A stretch of 64,000 nt of DNA, taken from Sphaerolaimus hirsutus (taxonomy: Eukaryota > Nematoda > Chromadorea > Monhysterida > Sphaerolaimidae). Shown here piece after piece: positions 22,101-32,573 of the stretch (position 1 is the stretch's first letter; each line of letters begins with the position of its first letter). The position numbers and the translations under genes are program-made. The notes beneath the pieces were generated by a model. The model saw nothing but the letters and a program-made list of their open reading frames with translations. It had not been told where the DNA came from and ran no database searches. Location of the stretch: NCBI GenBank assembly GCA_964036195.1, contig OZ038453.1:8013469-8077468 (forward strand), read 5' to 3'.

Positions 22101-25100
22101 ATGCTTGGTGAAGCGTTCGGGAAGTGTTGGTGTGAAGACACTTCCCGACGCTTCACCGCGCATCCACACACCCATTTTTTGCTGTGCAATAAATGTGAGA
22201 AAAAAGGTCATATTGGGGCTATAGATGTACATCTGTACACAAATGAGCGATAAGTGTAGCTGCGATGCAAATAAGTCGTAATAAATACATCATGTACATT
22301 GCATACATGATGCACATCATTCCGGAGGGGGGTATTTCGAGGGGGGTTATTATTTCCCCAGCCCATTTTGAGGGGGGGGGTTTATTCGAGGGGGGGGGGG
22401 GGGTTAATTCAAGGGGGGGATAATTCAAGGTAATACGGTAGTTTAGCTTCAATATACTATTGTAGGTGTTATGGGAAATAAAATTTCATTCAATGGGTGC
22501 AATGATTGCAAAGAAATAACCAATTCATTATTTCTCGCATCAACCTAATACACGCTTACGCTTTACACAACCTTCACCAACATCTAGGTGGGGTAATTCA
22601 GATGCTCTAGGTGATCTAGGTGCTTCACATGTTTGTAAATTTGTGGAAAACACTTCACGGGGTATACAATTTGTCAGCATCACCATTATTAAGTGTGCAG
22701 TGTCTGCACAAAATTTCTTGTGAAGTACTGTGAAGTGCTTCTTGAAGCATCGGGAAGCATTTGCCTGAAGCATTTGTCTGCACTTCACTGCCTCATCACG
22801 CTCCATCCATTCAACCATCTTTTTGTTAATGCTTTTGCTCTCGATTCTTGACTGTTCATTTGGTGACATGGTGAATATTTATTGGATGATTGCCAAGTGT
22901 GCACGAGGTCGTAACGCAAAAAAGTCATTTTCCCCACCAGCCTTTTTAACACCGTCGACTACGATTTTGTCGTGAGTGCGGTCCTGATCGCAGTGGACTC
23001 CGGCAGCCATAGAAAAAATCGGGGGTGGCATTTTTGGGGGTGGTGCGCCATACTTGAGCCATTTAACACGTAAAATGATCGGGACAACCTACAGATTCCA
23101 TTTTTTTCGGTTAAAGGTATATTATATTAATCATGTCCAAACTAGATATGCTGACTTGACCCAGTCCTTCTTTGACAATGGTATCATATAATTTGAACAA
23201 AAATTTATATACCAAAAGGATTACCGTATTACCTCGAATTATCACCCATGAGTTACCCCCCCCCCCTCAAAATGGGCCGAGGAAATAATAATTTGGGGGT
23301 ATTTCATGGTAATATGGTAGATTGAGAACTTTTTTCAATCAAAAGTTATAAATGACAGATGAACAACGATGCAACTTAAAAACTCTATATTTTCATCATC
23401 TCTCAGCTGTTTTTCACGAATGAATGCTCAAAATAATCAGAATAATCATAATATCTCTACGCGTTCTTGAGTGTTTGTAATTTGTCCACACTGAATTTCG
23501 AGGGGAGGGGGCTTACTAGTTCGCCAGAAATTTTTGGGACTTTCGGTAGTGATTTGTCGTTCGTAACGTACGCAGACGTGGAAAAATGCATCAAAAACCA
23601 CTATGTATAAGACTCTATTGACTTGAACAAGTATGTAGTTGGTATAAACAATGTTCTAACGTAACACAGACATTGTTTTTAACGTCTGTTCTGCATTGCC
23701 CGGATCACAAACCGCAGCTTTAGTCATGTATGTTCCCTTTACATACAATTGGGGGGGGGGTATTTCGAGGAGTGGGTAATTATTTCATAGTGTCCATTTT
23801 GAGGGGAGGGGGGTATTTCGAGAGGGGGTATTTCGAGAGGGGGGGGGTATTTTGAGGGGGTATTTCGAAGAAATACGGTATACACACTGTAAATCCACCT
23901 AGACAAAGGTAACATCTAACAAAAATGAAATCTACAGTTTGTTCCGATCATTTTAACAGTCCGATCAGGGGGCAGTCCCAAGCCCTGTAAAGTGGTAAGT
24001 AAAGTGTCAAATGTAAAGTCAAATGCAAAGTAAAGTGTCAATCAAAACAAAAAAGAAACTATTTTATTACTGAACTTTGCATGACAATTGACATTTGACT
24101 TTGCAATTGACTTTACATTTGACACTTTACTTTACACTTTACAGGGCTTGGGACTGCCAACAGTCCAAATCGGCACAGAAAAGGCCGAGTTATTAAGCTA
24201 AAATTAAATAAGTCTACAACTATGATCTCAGTACTGGGGGATTTTTTAAGTAAACAACGATTTTACTTCATAGGACTGACCCCAATGCCAAAATACTTGA
24301 ACAACATCAACATCACCCAACAAGCAACATAATGGGAAGTTTGGTGGACCCCCCCCCCACCCTCAAATGCCACCCCCAAATTTTTCTATGCGGGCACCAG
24401 CGTGCAAGTAGCAAAGTCGCATGGACAGACTAGATGGCATCATCAACACAAATTGACTTCACAGAATCTGAGTACAAGTGTTATCTTTGAAAATGCAGAA
24501 AGAGTTTATTTGAGAGTGCGTAATTTTTGATTTTGTTCATGATCGATGTGACCCTGTGTCTCTGTGCATGTAAACGTATAGCGGGTGCGTATGAGGGGGC
24601 GGCTACATGCGCACCCGAGCCTCCATGTGCAGCTGGGGCCTACATGCATGCTAAATACGTCTAAATGACCACCGGGTGGGGGTGGGCTTGGTTACATTAG
24701 GGTGTCAAATGTCCGTTTTCCATTTTCCGTTTCCGCTTTCCGCAGGCGATTTTCTCCGTTTCCTGTTCCGTTTTCCGGCAAGTGCAAAAAATTTTTTTCC
24801 GTTTCCGTTTTCCGGCAAGTGCAAAAATTTTACCGTTTCCGCTTTTCCGCAGGCAAAATTCTTTCCGTTTTCCGCTTTCCGCAGGCAAATTTTTTTCCAT
24901 TCCGTTTTCCGGCAAGTGCAAATATTTTTCCGTTTCCGTTTCCGTTTTCCGGCAAGTGAAAAAATTTTCCGTTTCCGTTTTCCGTAAAAAAAATTGTTAA
25001 CACCCTAGTTACATCGCCAACAGGCAGCGTGTGGTTGGATTAATATTTTTAGAAAGGGAACACAACAATACAATATGTGTGCTGCTGGGACCACCCCCAC

Positions 25101-27484
25101 AAAAATGGGTTTCGTGAACCACGCGGAAGCGGGCTGGATGCGCGTGAAGTGGCCGCGCTTTCACACGCACCTCACGCTTCAGCACGCTTCCTCACGCTTC
25201 AGCACGCTTCAGTGCTCAAGCGTGTGGAAGCACCGCCGCTTCACGCGCATTCTGCCCGCTTCCACACGCTTCACGAATCCATTTTTTTTGCTGTGTGGTA
25301 GTGGACTCCAATCGTAGGTAAATATATGGTAAAATGCCTGTGCGAATTTAGTACTATTTGGAGTCCACTAGTGTGAGACTTAAATGAGGATGTACATTTG
25401 CATTTTGCACCTATCATTTTTATAGTTCATTTTATCGTTTTATATCACAGTTTACGTATTATATGAACAAAATAGACTAATAATAGATGTCAATACACAC
25501 ATATTATAGGCTATTTACACAGGTCCTGGCCGGGGACTGGTCCCCGGCAAAAATAATGGGGAGTGTATATTTTTTTTTGGCTTTGTCTGAATTTTGGCAT
25601 GTGTGTACTCCTTCGCTTAGTGAGTTCGCATACCAAATTTCAGCTCAGGGCGATTAGTGAATCCTATTTTATTTACACTTAAATTTTCATCAATCACTAT
25701 ACAAAAATACAGTATAAAATAAATTAAAGTGTAAATAAAATAGGATCCACTAATCGCCCTGAGCTGAAATTTGGCATGCGAACTCACTAAGTGAAGTAGT
25801 ACACACAGGAAATTTGAGCCAAATCGAAATCAATTTACACCCCCCCCCAAAAAAAAATATGCATTGGTGTGTGTAATTGTGTTGCAGAAATTTTGTGCAT
25901 GCAAATTTGGTGTTTACTAACCTAATTTACATGCAATCAACCCATACACACCAATTACTGACTTTTGACAATTTTAATTTTTTGCCGGGGACCGGTCCCC
26001 AGCTGGGGCCTGTGTAAATAGCCCATATTATACCACTGAGTCCGTTTTGGAACGTTTAAAAAAAATAATACTCTCCCACTTACCCTTGCAGTACCATGTA
26101 TCAACTGAACTTGACACTATTCCTGAACATGCTGGATTCACCATAAGCTACACATGGATTGAAGGTGTGTTTGACATCGTTTTTTATCTTCAGATGTGCT
26201 TTTAAATGAAAATTGAGAGTGGTGGCAATTAAAAAAAGCAGGTAAATATTTTCGTACATTTGGCAGGGTGCCGCAAATGCGGAGAGCAGGCACTCACAGC
26301 TGAAGTGGGCAAGTTGAAGTGGTTCACCAGTCCCGATTATCCCAGGAACTACTGCAACGATTTGGATTGTTATTGGGTGCGTTTACAAATGTTACAAAAA
26401 ATTATTGACAAACTGGAATATCGTATTTCCTCGAATTATCCCCCCTTGAATTAACCCCCTTGCTCGAAATACCCCAGGTCTGAGCGATCTGGGAAATAAA
26501 AACCCATCTCGAAATACCCACCCAAGAGCCCCTCTAATAAACCCCCTGCTCGAATTAACCCCCCCCCCACCCACAGAATTTGCTGGAGAACTAATACACC
26601 CCTTGGGTTATTTGGTGGAAATACGGTAGGCTTTATTCACAGGTTATCACAGCGCCAGACAACCACCAAGTGCTGTTAAATTTCACCGACTTTAGAACTG
26701 AATATAATGATGGTGTTGTGAAAAAGAATGATTATGACAATGTCAATGTTTTCGATGGGGAAGTTTCTGGCCCGGAACAAAGGAACAATGTGCACACACT
26801 TGCTAGGTGTTGAATTTTTTTTGCATTTTTCAAACCATAGTTGTAAAAAGTGTGTACGCTTACTGGGGAAATATGTATAGGTACTCAAGTACTGAGTAAA
26901 TACGTTTATGTTTCCTCAGAAAAAGTACGTGTACTGGCTTTTACATATAAAATACTTGTAGAAAGACTCAAGTTCAGAAAATGTATTTCATATGGGCTTT
27001 ATGGACAAATATACTTTACGTTTACTTTGAAAAAGTTCAGTACTTTCAACAACTATATTCTACACTTCACAAACTTCTGTTCAGTTGAACAAAAATGCAC
27101 AAATTCACAGATTGGCTGGCCCATTGGATTTCGTTTCACCCATAAAAAGCTCGTCAAATCAGATGTCAGTGTGTCTACATGCTGATCACAGTCGTGCATA
27201 CAAAGGCTTCAATGCAACATACGTCGCCGGTTTGTGTTTGTTTTTTGAATGTAAAGTTAGACATCCACTTGTGAAAGTTGATAAGTCCAAAAAATATTTT
27301 AAAAAATCACTTATCTTATGAATAGTGATGGAAAAAGCGCCAACAGCGCCATGTTGCCTTTATTTTGCTTTGGCGCTTTTACATCACTAGTCCTGAAATC
27401 TTGAAACTCATCAATATTTTGACAATTGGTTTTCAGTGCCCACGAAATGACCGAAGCACAGATTGCAGCCGCATATGCCACTTA
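19126..27484 (+). CDS. Gene B: tandem paralogue of gene A, three CUB domains
   Basis: Predicted secreted protein of about 420 residues. Exons: 19126-19189 (signal peptide MSSLKKLFLLVPLFWQY), 19345-19452, 20160-20310, 20905-21032, 21479-21602, 22941-23011 plus 24389-24515, 26092-26164, 26267-26376, 26643-26806, 27111-27250 and 27437-27484. Eight exons have the same length or differ from gene A by whole codons, and phases match. CUB1 has SPGYPDHNYCNDMNC and DENDYVEIFD; CUB2 has HPKNGCHHIDC and GFTISYTWIE; CUB3 has SPDYPRNYCNDLDC, VNVFDGEVSG and KGFNATYVAG. Exon 6 is interrupted by a 1375-bp foldback, and even with it removed the two halves are one base out of frame. The last exon carries a one-base shift relative to gene A and gives an early stop in the expected phase. 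Possibly a pseudogene, or my exon 6 and 11 models are wrong. Confidence 0.75.
19682..19759. repeat. Perfect 35-bp-arm hairpin
   Basis: Arms 19682-19716 and 19725-19759 are exact inverted copies around an 8-base loop (GTTTCCTA). It lies in intron 2 of gene B. No target duplication is evident. Confidence 0.85.
21150..21430. repeat. GTGAAGC/GCTTCAC-rich foldback
   Basis: Contains repeated inverted motifs such as AGTGTGATGCTTCC and GTGAAGCACCGTGAAGTG, with GATGGGCATC at the left and GAAGTTCCCATCCC at the right. Related to 21812, 22540 and 25075. It lies in gene B intron 4. Confidence 0.5.
21645..22438. mobile_element. CCGTATTACCTC element in gene B intron 5
   Basis: Ends CCGTATTACCTCGAAATACC and AATTCAAGGTAATACGG, flanked by TA. 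It is enlarged by a nested GTGAAGC element at 21812-22186. Confidence 0.8.
21812..22186. mobile_element. CACAGCAAAAAAT foldback rich in GTGAAGCG
   Basis: Ends CACAGCAAAAAAT and ATTTTTTGCTGTG; arms are arrays of GTGAAGCG/CGCTTCAC and CACACGCTTCCAC. It is nested in the CCGTATT element. Same family as 25075-25300. Confidence 0.7.
22540..22870. repeat. Diverged GTGAAGC-family repeat
   Basis: AAGTGCTTCTTGAAGCATCGG and CTTCACATG motifs in the style of 21812-22186. Ends not definable. Confidence 0.45.
23224..23317. mobile_element. Short CCGTATTACCTC element
   Basis: CCGTATTACCTCGAATTATC start and TTTCATGGTAATATGG end, flanked by TA. 94 bp, nested in the exon 6 foldback. Confidence 0.7.
23490..23878. 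mobile_element. CCGTATT-tip element, left end lost
   Basis: Has the GAATTTCGAGGGGAGGGG blocks, the CGTAACGTACGCAGACGT core and a right end GAAGAAATACGG followed by TA. Confidence 0.6.
23971..24158. repeat. GGCAGTCCCAAGCCCTGTAAAG palindrome
   Basis: Ends GGCAGTCCCAAGCCCTGTAA and TTACAGGGCTTGGGACTGCC are perfect inverted copies. Arms are alternating GTCAAATG and AAAGTAAAGTGTC units. Same family as about 6000 and 55051. Confidence 0.75.
24698..25007. mobile_element. TAGGGTGTCAAAT element with CCGTTTTCCG array
   Basis: Begins TAGGGTGTCAAATG and ends TTAACACCCTA, flanked by GTTACAT on both sides (24691-24697 and 25008-25014). The whole interior is a direct array of TTTCCGTTTTCCGGCAAGTG units. 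Related copies at 30306 and 49293. hAT-like ends; no transposase. Confidence 0.7.
25075..25300. repeat. GTGAAGC/CGCTTCAC foldback
   Basis: Arms GAAGCGGGCTGGATGCGCGT and CACACGCTTCACG are inverted arrays; right end TTTTTTTTGCTGTGTGG matches the 21812 family end. Confidence 0.6.
25509..26023. mobile_element. Foldback with perfect 9-bp duplication in gene B intron 6
   Basis: Ends GGCTATTTACACAGG and CCTGTGTAAATAGCC, flanked by CATATTATA at 25500-25508 and 26024-26032. The arms carry GCCGGGGACTGGTCCCCGGC, itself palindromic. 515 bp; the 9-bp duplication suggests Mutator-like mobilisation. Confidence 0.85.
26421..26626. mobile_element. CCGTATT-tip element in gene B intron 8
   Basis: TCGTATTTCCTCGAATTATC start and GGTGGAAATACGG end, flanked by TA. 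Intron 8 of gene A (12205-12264) aligns across the unoccupied site with a single TA. Confidence 0.85.
26836..27057. mobile_element. Diverged hAT-like MITE in gene B intron 9
   Basis: Starts CATAGTTGTAAAAAGTG and ends TTTCAACAACTATA, with the GTACTCAAGTACTGAGTA core of the family. The 8-bp flanks no longer match. Confidence 0.6.
27326..27390. repeat. Mini GCGCC hairpin in gene B intron 10
   Basis: AGTGATGGAAAAAGCGCC start and GGCGCTTTTACATCACT end, only about 65 bp. Confidence 0.6.
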
Positions 27485-27533
27485 AAAAAATTTAGATAAA
27501 ATATCAAAGCAATGATGGTGAAAAAAGGTAATA

Positions 27534-27695
27534 CCGTATTTCCTCGTAATACCCTCTCGAAATACCCCCTCGAAATACCCCCACCTCGAAATACCCCCTC
27601 AAAATACCCCTAAATACCCCTTTAAAAATGGACACTATGAAGCTATAACCCCCCTGGACCCCCCCCCCCTCTGGGGGTAATTGGAGGAAATACGG
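27534..27695. mobile_element. CCGTATTTCCTC element
   Basis: CCGTATTTCCTCGTAATACC start and GGAGGAAATACGG end, flanked by TA, just after gene B. Confidence 0.75.
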
Positions 27696-27800
27696 TAGCT
27701 GATTTTTCATTGTGTGTAATAGTTGACTTGTACTTCCGTTCAAATTCGATTCCGTTCTACATGATTATATGTGTTTCTTTGTTTATGATTATGTGTAATA

Positions 27801-29540
27801 CCGTGTTTCTTCTAATAGAAGGGCGGGTCTCCAATAGAAGGGCGTCTACTAAAGAAGGTACACGAAGCGCTGGAATTGTGCCAAATGCATGAAAAAATTG
27901 AAAATATCAGCGGGCACTAAACTTTAGTCGCTTTTGTCCATCAATTTGGTGCTATTTTAACATCAAATGTTAAATGAACTCTATAAATCATCATTCTATG
28001 AACTGTCTCTGACGTAACACTTGGAAAAACCCAGAGTTGGAAAAACGTATTTACGTTTACCCGAAATACCCGGTTATTCGGGTATTTATACTTACGTTTA
28101 CGTTTTCCAAAAATACCATTACGTTTTGTTACGTTTTCCTCACGAAAATACCCGGGTACTGGAGAAAACGTAAAAAAACTTGTGATAATTCACACATGTA
28201 CATGTTCAAATGGGCTCCACCACCTGCAGCCAACAATATTCTTGTGTTTTTGCATAAATGTAAATATTTAACATAAACATAAAAAGTAACTGCACGCTTG
28301 CACTTACACATGGAATACTGGGAAGATATTCATAAATGTGTTCAAATGCTAAACACTTTTTGTTTGTTTGTGTAGCCTTGTCGTTATAATTTTTTTGAGA
28401 TGAATGCTGACGACGCACTTGCAACAACTGTGCAAAGCACACGTTTTGAAACTGGCAGGGCAAGTGCAAGCTCTGGTGCCAATCACAGACTCTGTAAGAT
28501 GCCCTGTACAAGGACGTACGCAGGGGGGGGGGCGGGGGGGGCGGCCACCCCCCCCCCCGTTCCCGGGCCGGACAGAAAAATTGGCCAGAAATGGCACTTT
28601 TCTGAGGCGAACTTGTAGGCACTTTAAAAAATTTTTTGCGCGCAAGCGCGCAAATCCCCACCTCGTTCTTTAATATGTCTTTTCAGGGGTCAAATTGCAC
28701 TAGAAAAGTGTCCAACAGTGCCAAAAGCGGACCTAGTACTATATATAGGTATAAATAGATACCTATATGGTAGACGTTGGCGCCAACGCCAACGCCAATA
28801 CTGCCATGGCGCTGGCGCCTACAAATGGCGCCAGCGCCATGGCTCTATTCCTTTACTATAGGGCAAAATTTTAGGGGGGGGCGCCACCCCCCCGTTCGCC
28901 GGGCTCCGTATACAATCCGCCCCCCCCCCGCTCAAAAATCCTGCGTACGTCCCTGGCCCTGTAAAATGTAAAATTTCATGCAAATGTCAAAACTTATGTA
29001 AAATGCTCAGCAAAATGGCAAAGATTTGCCACCTTCCAGGGCATTTTGCATGACTTTAGACACTTTGCATGTCATTTGACATTTTCAAGGCATTTAGGGT
29101 CTGGGACTCCCCCAGAATCACCAGCGTAGTTGGATTTCGCCACACTTAAAACAGAAAGTGGTGCAGATGGGGCGATTTACCCATCCAAAGGTGAAAATAA
29201 TGGTATTTTTCAAAGCACAATGGCAAATACTGTGTGTAAGTAAAAATTTTACGTTTACGTTTATTTTTACGTATTCCTTGGTATTTTAAAAATACCTTAC
29301 ATTTTAGTATTTATACTTTTGATTTGGAAAAGGTATTTACGTTTACGTTTACGTTTTCCAAAAATACCAGTATTTGCACAACTCTGGAAAAACCTAGGCA
29401 GAACGTGACAAAAATTCGCTGAAAAAATAGCAAAAAAATAGAAGGGCAGTCTCTAATAGAAGGGCGTCTCCAATAGAAGGGCGGGTAAAAAAGTTGACGA
29501 AAAAAAATAGAAGGGCGCCCTTCTATTAGAAGAAATACGG
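27801..29540. mobile_element. CCGTGTTTCTTC element carrying a nested hAT-like insert
   Basis: Ends CCGTGTTTCTTCTAATAGAAGG and CTTCTATTAGAAGAAATACGG, flanked by TA. Its interior matches the outer element at 3304 in opposite orientation (GGCACAATTCCAGC, GAACTGTC...GACGTAAC). Enlarged by the insert at 28032. Confidence 0.75.
28032..29386. mobile_element. hAT-like composite element with perfect 8-bp duplication
   Basis: Starts CAGAGTTGGAAAAACG and ends GCACAACTCTG, flanked by GAAAAACC at 28024-28031 and 29387-29394. 1355 bp. Inside are inverted TACGTTTACGTTTTCC arms, a GGGGGGGCGGGG tract, a GCGCC hairpin (about 28775-28845) and a CCCTGTAAAATG palindrome. A related copy in the other orientation lies at 39388. 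Confidence 0.8.
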
Positions 29541-29954
29541 TAACATGTATTTGTGTAATGAACTGAGTTTGCGAACTGAAAAGATTACTTCTCGCTGGAA
29601 AAACAAAAACGAAAATAAATAAAAAGTATTCAGTTTTGAAATGGGTTGAATTTTGTATCCAATCCGAATAATGGTATAGTATTTCGATTTTGTTCCATTT
29701 GAATAAAAGGAAAAGAAAAAAGTGGCACCGCTATCCCACCCTAAATATCCCATTTGATGACCGTGGAGGGCTAACTAGGTAATTCCTGAGCGATTTTTGG
29801 GCCCTTCTTTAACTTTCGTCACGGCAAGTATTGGGGGCATCGATTTTTATGTCTGGGGTGCTTTTGGCCAAGTACCAAATGTTGGACCTACTGTATTTGT
29901 ATTTAGAGTACATTTGGTAAATATATTCACCGTATTTCCTCGAAATACCCCCAG

Positions 29955-30305
29955 GTGCCAGATTTAGTTCTCCCTACAGATTTGTAGGGTCGGGCGTACG
30001 CCCGATAGATGTTTTTAAGTTCAGCCGCATCGACGCACATGCACCGAGAGCAAGGCGGTTTGTAAAATATACGAAACCATCCCTTAAGGTCGCCGACATT
30101 GCAATATGACGTATATCGCTTCGATTTTGGCCCGGAAATCACGATTTCGTCATTTCTTGGCCGTCTGCCAATTCGTTTTTTTTATTTTGTCGGGCGGGTT
30201 ATTCGCATATGTCGAGCTTTTGTATGCTCATGCATGCATTTCTTTCTTGTCGCTGCCCTCATGGTTTCGGTTGCAGACAGTGAACACTAAAAAAGTGACC
30301 ACCTG
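29955..30305. repeat. Half copy of the GCCAGATTTARTTCTCCC foldback
   Basis: Matches one arm of 43264-43897, from GCCAGATTTAGTTCTCCCTA to GTGACCACCTG, including the GGGCGTACGCCC palindrome. Confidence 0.7.
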
Positions 30306-30896
30306 TAGGGTGTCAAATTTCCGTTTTCCGTTTCCGTTTTCCGCAGGCAAATTTTTTCCGTTTTCCGTTCCGTTTTCCGGCTGCTGAAATTTTTTTTCCG
30401 TTTTCCGTTCCGTTTTCCGGCAACTTTTTTTCTGTTTACGTTTTTCCGGCTCATTTTCCATTTTCCGGCTAAATTTTCAGTTTTTCCGCCTTTTTTCCAT
30501 TTTCTGCCTCAATTTCCAGTTTTTCCATCTTTTTCCATTTTCCGCCTCAATTTTCCATTTTTCCGCCTCATTTTACCTTTTTCTGGCTCAACTTTATGTT
30601 TTCTGATCAGCCAAACTGGTAAAAATTGATGCAGATTGTCAATGATGTAAAAAATTTCTGTTTCCAGCAAAATTACTGCATATTATTTCCACTTCCAGCA
30701 AAATTTCAGCAAATTTTATCCGTTTTCTGGCAAAATTTCAGCAAGTTTTTCCATTTCTGTGGAAATTTGATTTTTCTGTTTCCATTTTTCCAAGTGCAAA
30801 TTTTTTTCCGTTTTCGGTTCCGTTTTCCGGCCGCTGAAAAAATTTTCGTTTCCGTTTTCCGTAAAAAAAAATTTTTTGACACCCTACTTGGTACCT
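30306..30896. mobile_element. TAGGGTGTCAAAT element with CCGTTTTCCG arrays
   Basis: TAGGGTGTCAAATTTCCG start and TTTTTTGACACCCTA end; arrays of TTTTCCGTTCCGTTTTCCGG. The flanks do not show a clear duplication, which fits insertion next to an already broken repeat. Confidence 0.65.
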
Positions 30897-31169
30897 GATA
30901 AAGCTGCCCCAGTTTTATTCTAAGGTCAGAAAATGGTCAAAACACATCTGCGGGGTGGTCTTTTCAGTGAAATACGGTAAACTGGGTAATTATTCAACTG
31001 TATCCGATACTTGCGCCAAAATTTTGGGCTATAAAATTGCGCGCGGAGGTCCCCCCCGTTAATTCTGCAGATTGAAACCTATTTGTTTTTAAAGCGCAAT
31101 TTGTTTTTAACTGCATAGGTGAATAAATTCGTTGTAAAATTGAACTTTTTAAAGTGTCCATGTGCACAA

Positions 31170-31256
31170 AACATTGGCGCCATTATTTTTGACGGCGCCA
31201 TGGCGCCCTTGGCTGGCGCCTGGCGCCATTTCTCCTGTTACTCTTCCATCACTAGT
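31170..31256. repeat. GCGCC-family fragment
   Basis: ATTGGCGCCATTATTTTTG through GGCGCCTGGCGCC to CCATCACT. One end only is intact. Confidence 0.5.
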
Positions 31257-31342
31257 ACTGATTTAAAAGCGGTACCATTAAAAGCACAAATTTTTTTTCT
31301 GTAGATCAATACATTTACCCATGATTGTGGCCACACAAGCTA

Positions 31343-31796
31343 CCGTATTTCCTCGAAATACCCCCCGGGGGGTGATTGTTTCATAGTGGTCCCGAGAGGG
31401 GGGGGGGTTAAACGAGGGGGGGGGGGGTATTTCGAGGGGGGGGGTTATTGTTTCACAAGAAAAATTTTGAAAACCAAGTACAAAATTGTCGTCTGAAACG
31501 TACGCAGACGTCGAAAAATGCAACAAAAACCGCCATTTATAAGGTTCTGTAGACTAATATTAGTATGTAGATGGTATGTACACTGTTCTAACGTGACACC
31601 GACATTGTTTTAATGTGTTTTCTGCAGTACACTGAACACAAACTACAGTTATTGTCATGTACGTTCCCTTTACACTCAATTTGGGGTGGGGGTATTTCGA
31701 GGGGGGGGGGGTGATTGTTTCATAGTGGTCTCGAGAGGGGGGGGTCAAACGAGGGGGGGGGGTATTTCAAGGGGGGGGTATTTCGAGGAAATACGG
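31343..31796. mobile_element. CCGTATTTCCTC element (GTGATTGTTTCATAGTGG subfamily)
   Basis: Ends CCGTATTTCCTCGAAATACC and TTTCGAGGAAATACGG, flanked by TA. Carries GGTGATTGTTTCATAGTGG and TTAAACGAGG blocks at both ends and an AATGCAACAAAAACCGCC core shared with 4353 and 46100. Confidence 0.85.
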
Positions 31797-32319
31797 TAGT
31801 TTTCATGGTTCCAATTTGAAAACTCATTCAAAAACTGAATGGCCACGCGAACGCTGATTGACGCTTCCACCATCCCGCAACTGCCCACTGAGACTCAGCT
31901 CACTAGTATTCGGATGCAATTACCGTATTACCTCGAAATATCCCCAGGGGGTTTATTATTTCGCCAGCAAAATTTGAGGGGGGATAATTCGAGGGGGGTT
32001 TATTCGAGGGGGGGTCTATTAATTCACCATACGCAGACGTAGAAAAATCAAACAATTACATAGCTGTATATGTGTTTATAGGCATATATAACTGTATATA
32101 CACAAAAACCCTTCCCTAACGTCACTTAATCATCAGTTTTAACATGTGTTCTGCATTGTACAGATCACAAACTGCGGTATCTGTCATGTACGTTCACGTT
32201 ACACTCAATTTTAGGGGGGGGGGTATTTCGAGGGGGGGGGGTTATTATTTCCTCAGCCGAAATTTAGGGGGGTATTTCGAGGGGGGTTAACTCAAGGGGG
32301 GGTTAATTCGAGGTAATAC

Positions 32320-32479
32320 TGATGAAAGGGGGCCCAAATATAATGTAGAATTTATTGTTGAATCGTAAGCTCTCGAATGGTTCACAGAACGCTCAATAAA
32401 TACTGTCCATCTTGGACATCACAAACAGCGCAGATAAAGGGAAACTGGGGAATTAATCAAAACTACTCGGAAATCAACA
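32320..32479 (-). repeat. 3' LTR of Ty3/gypsy element
   Basis: 160 bp, TG...CA ends on the minus strand (TGTTGATTTCCGAG ... CCTTTCATCA). No difference seen from the other LTR. Confidence 0.92.
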
Positions 32480-32492
32480 TCGATCCCCCTTA
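32480..32492 (-). other. Polypurine tract
   Basis: On the minus strand TAAGGGGGATCGA lies directly before the 3' LTR, the position of the plus-strand primer in LTR elements. Confidence 0.65.
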
Positions 32493-32573
32493 AAACCCCT
32501 ATTTTTTGACAATCGAAAACAATCAAAACATCACACACAACTCTCTCCACCCTGAATTTTGAAAGAAATATGT

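Larger units (their letters stand above)
23012..24386. mobile_element. Foldback inserted in exon 6 of gene B (TA duplication)
   Basis: Ends GAAAAAATCGGGGGTGGC and GCCACCCCCAAATTTTTC, flanked by TA at 23010-23011 and 24387-24388. On its two sides are coding pieces matching a single exon of gene A. It contains a small CCGTATT element (23224-23317), a truncated larger one ending at 23878, and a GGCAGTCCCAAGCCC palindrome (23971-24158). Confidence 0.8.
29939..30987. mobile_element. Disrupted CCGTATT-tip element with nested fragments
   Basis: The left tip CCGTATTTCCTCGAAATACC is cut off after 25 bp by a half-copy (29955-30305) of the 43264 foldback, followed by a TAGGGTG element (30306-30896). 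The only right-tip candidate is GTGAAATACGG near 30977. Confidence 0.5.

Noticed and set aside
24676..25000. Phe/Arg/Ser-rich frames in the CCGTTTTCCG arrays
   Set aside because: Simple translation of a tandem repeat; all three frames are open.
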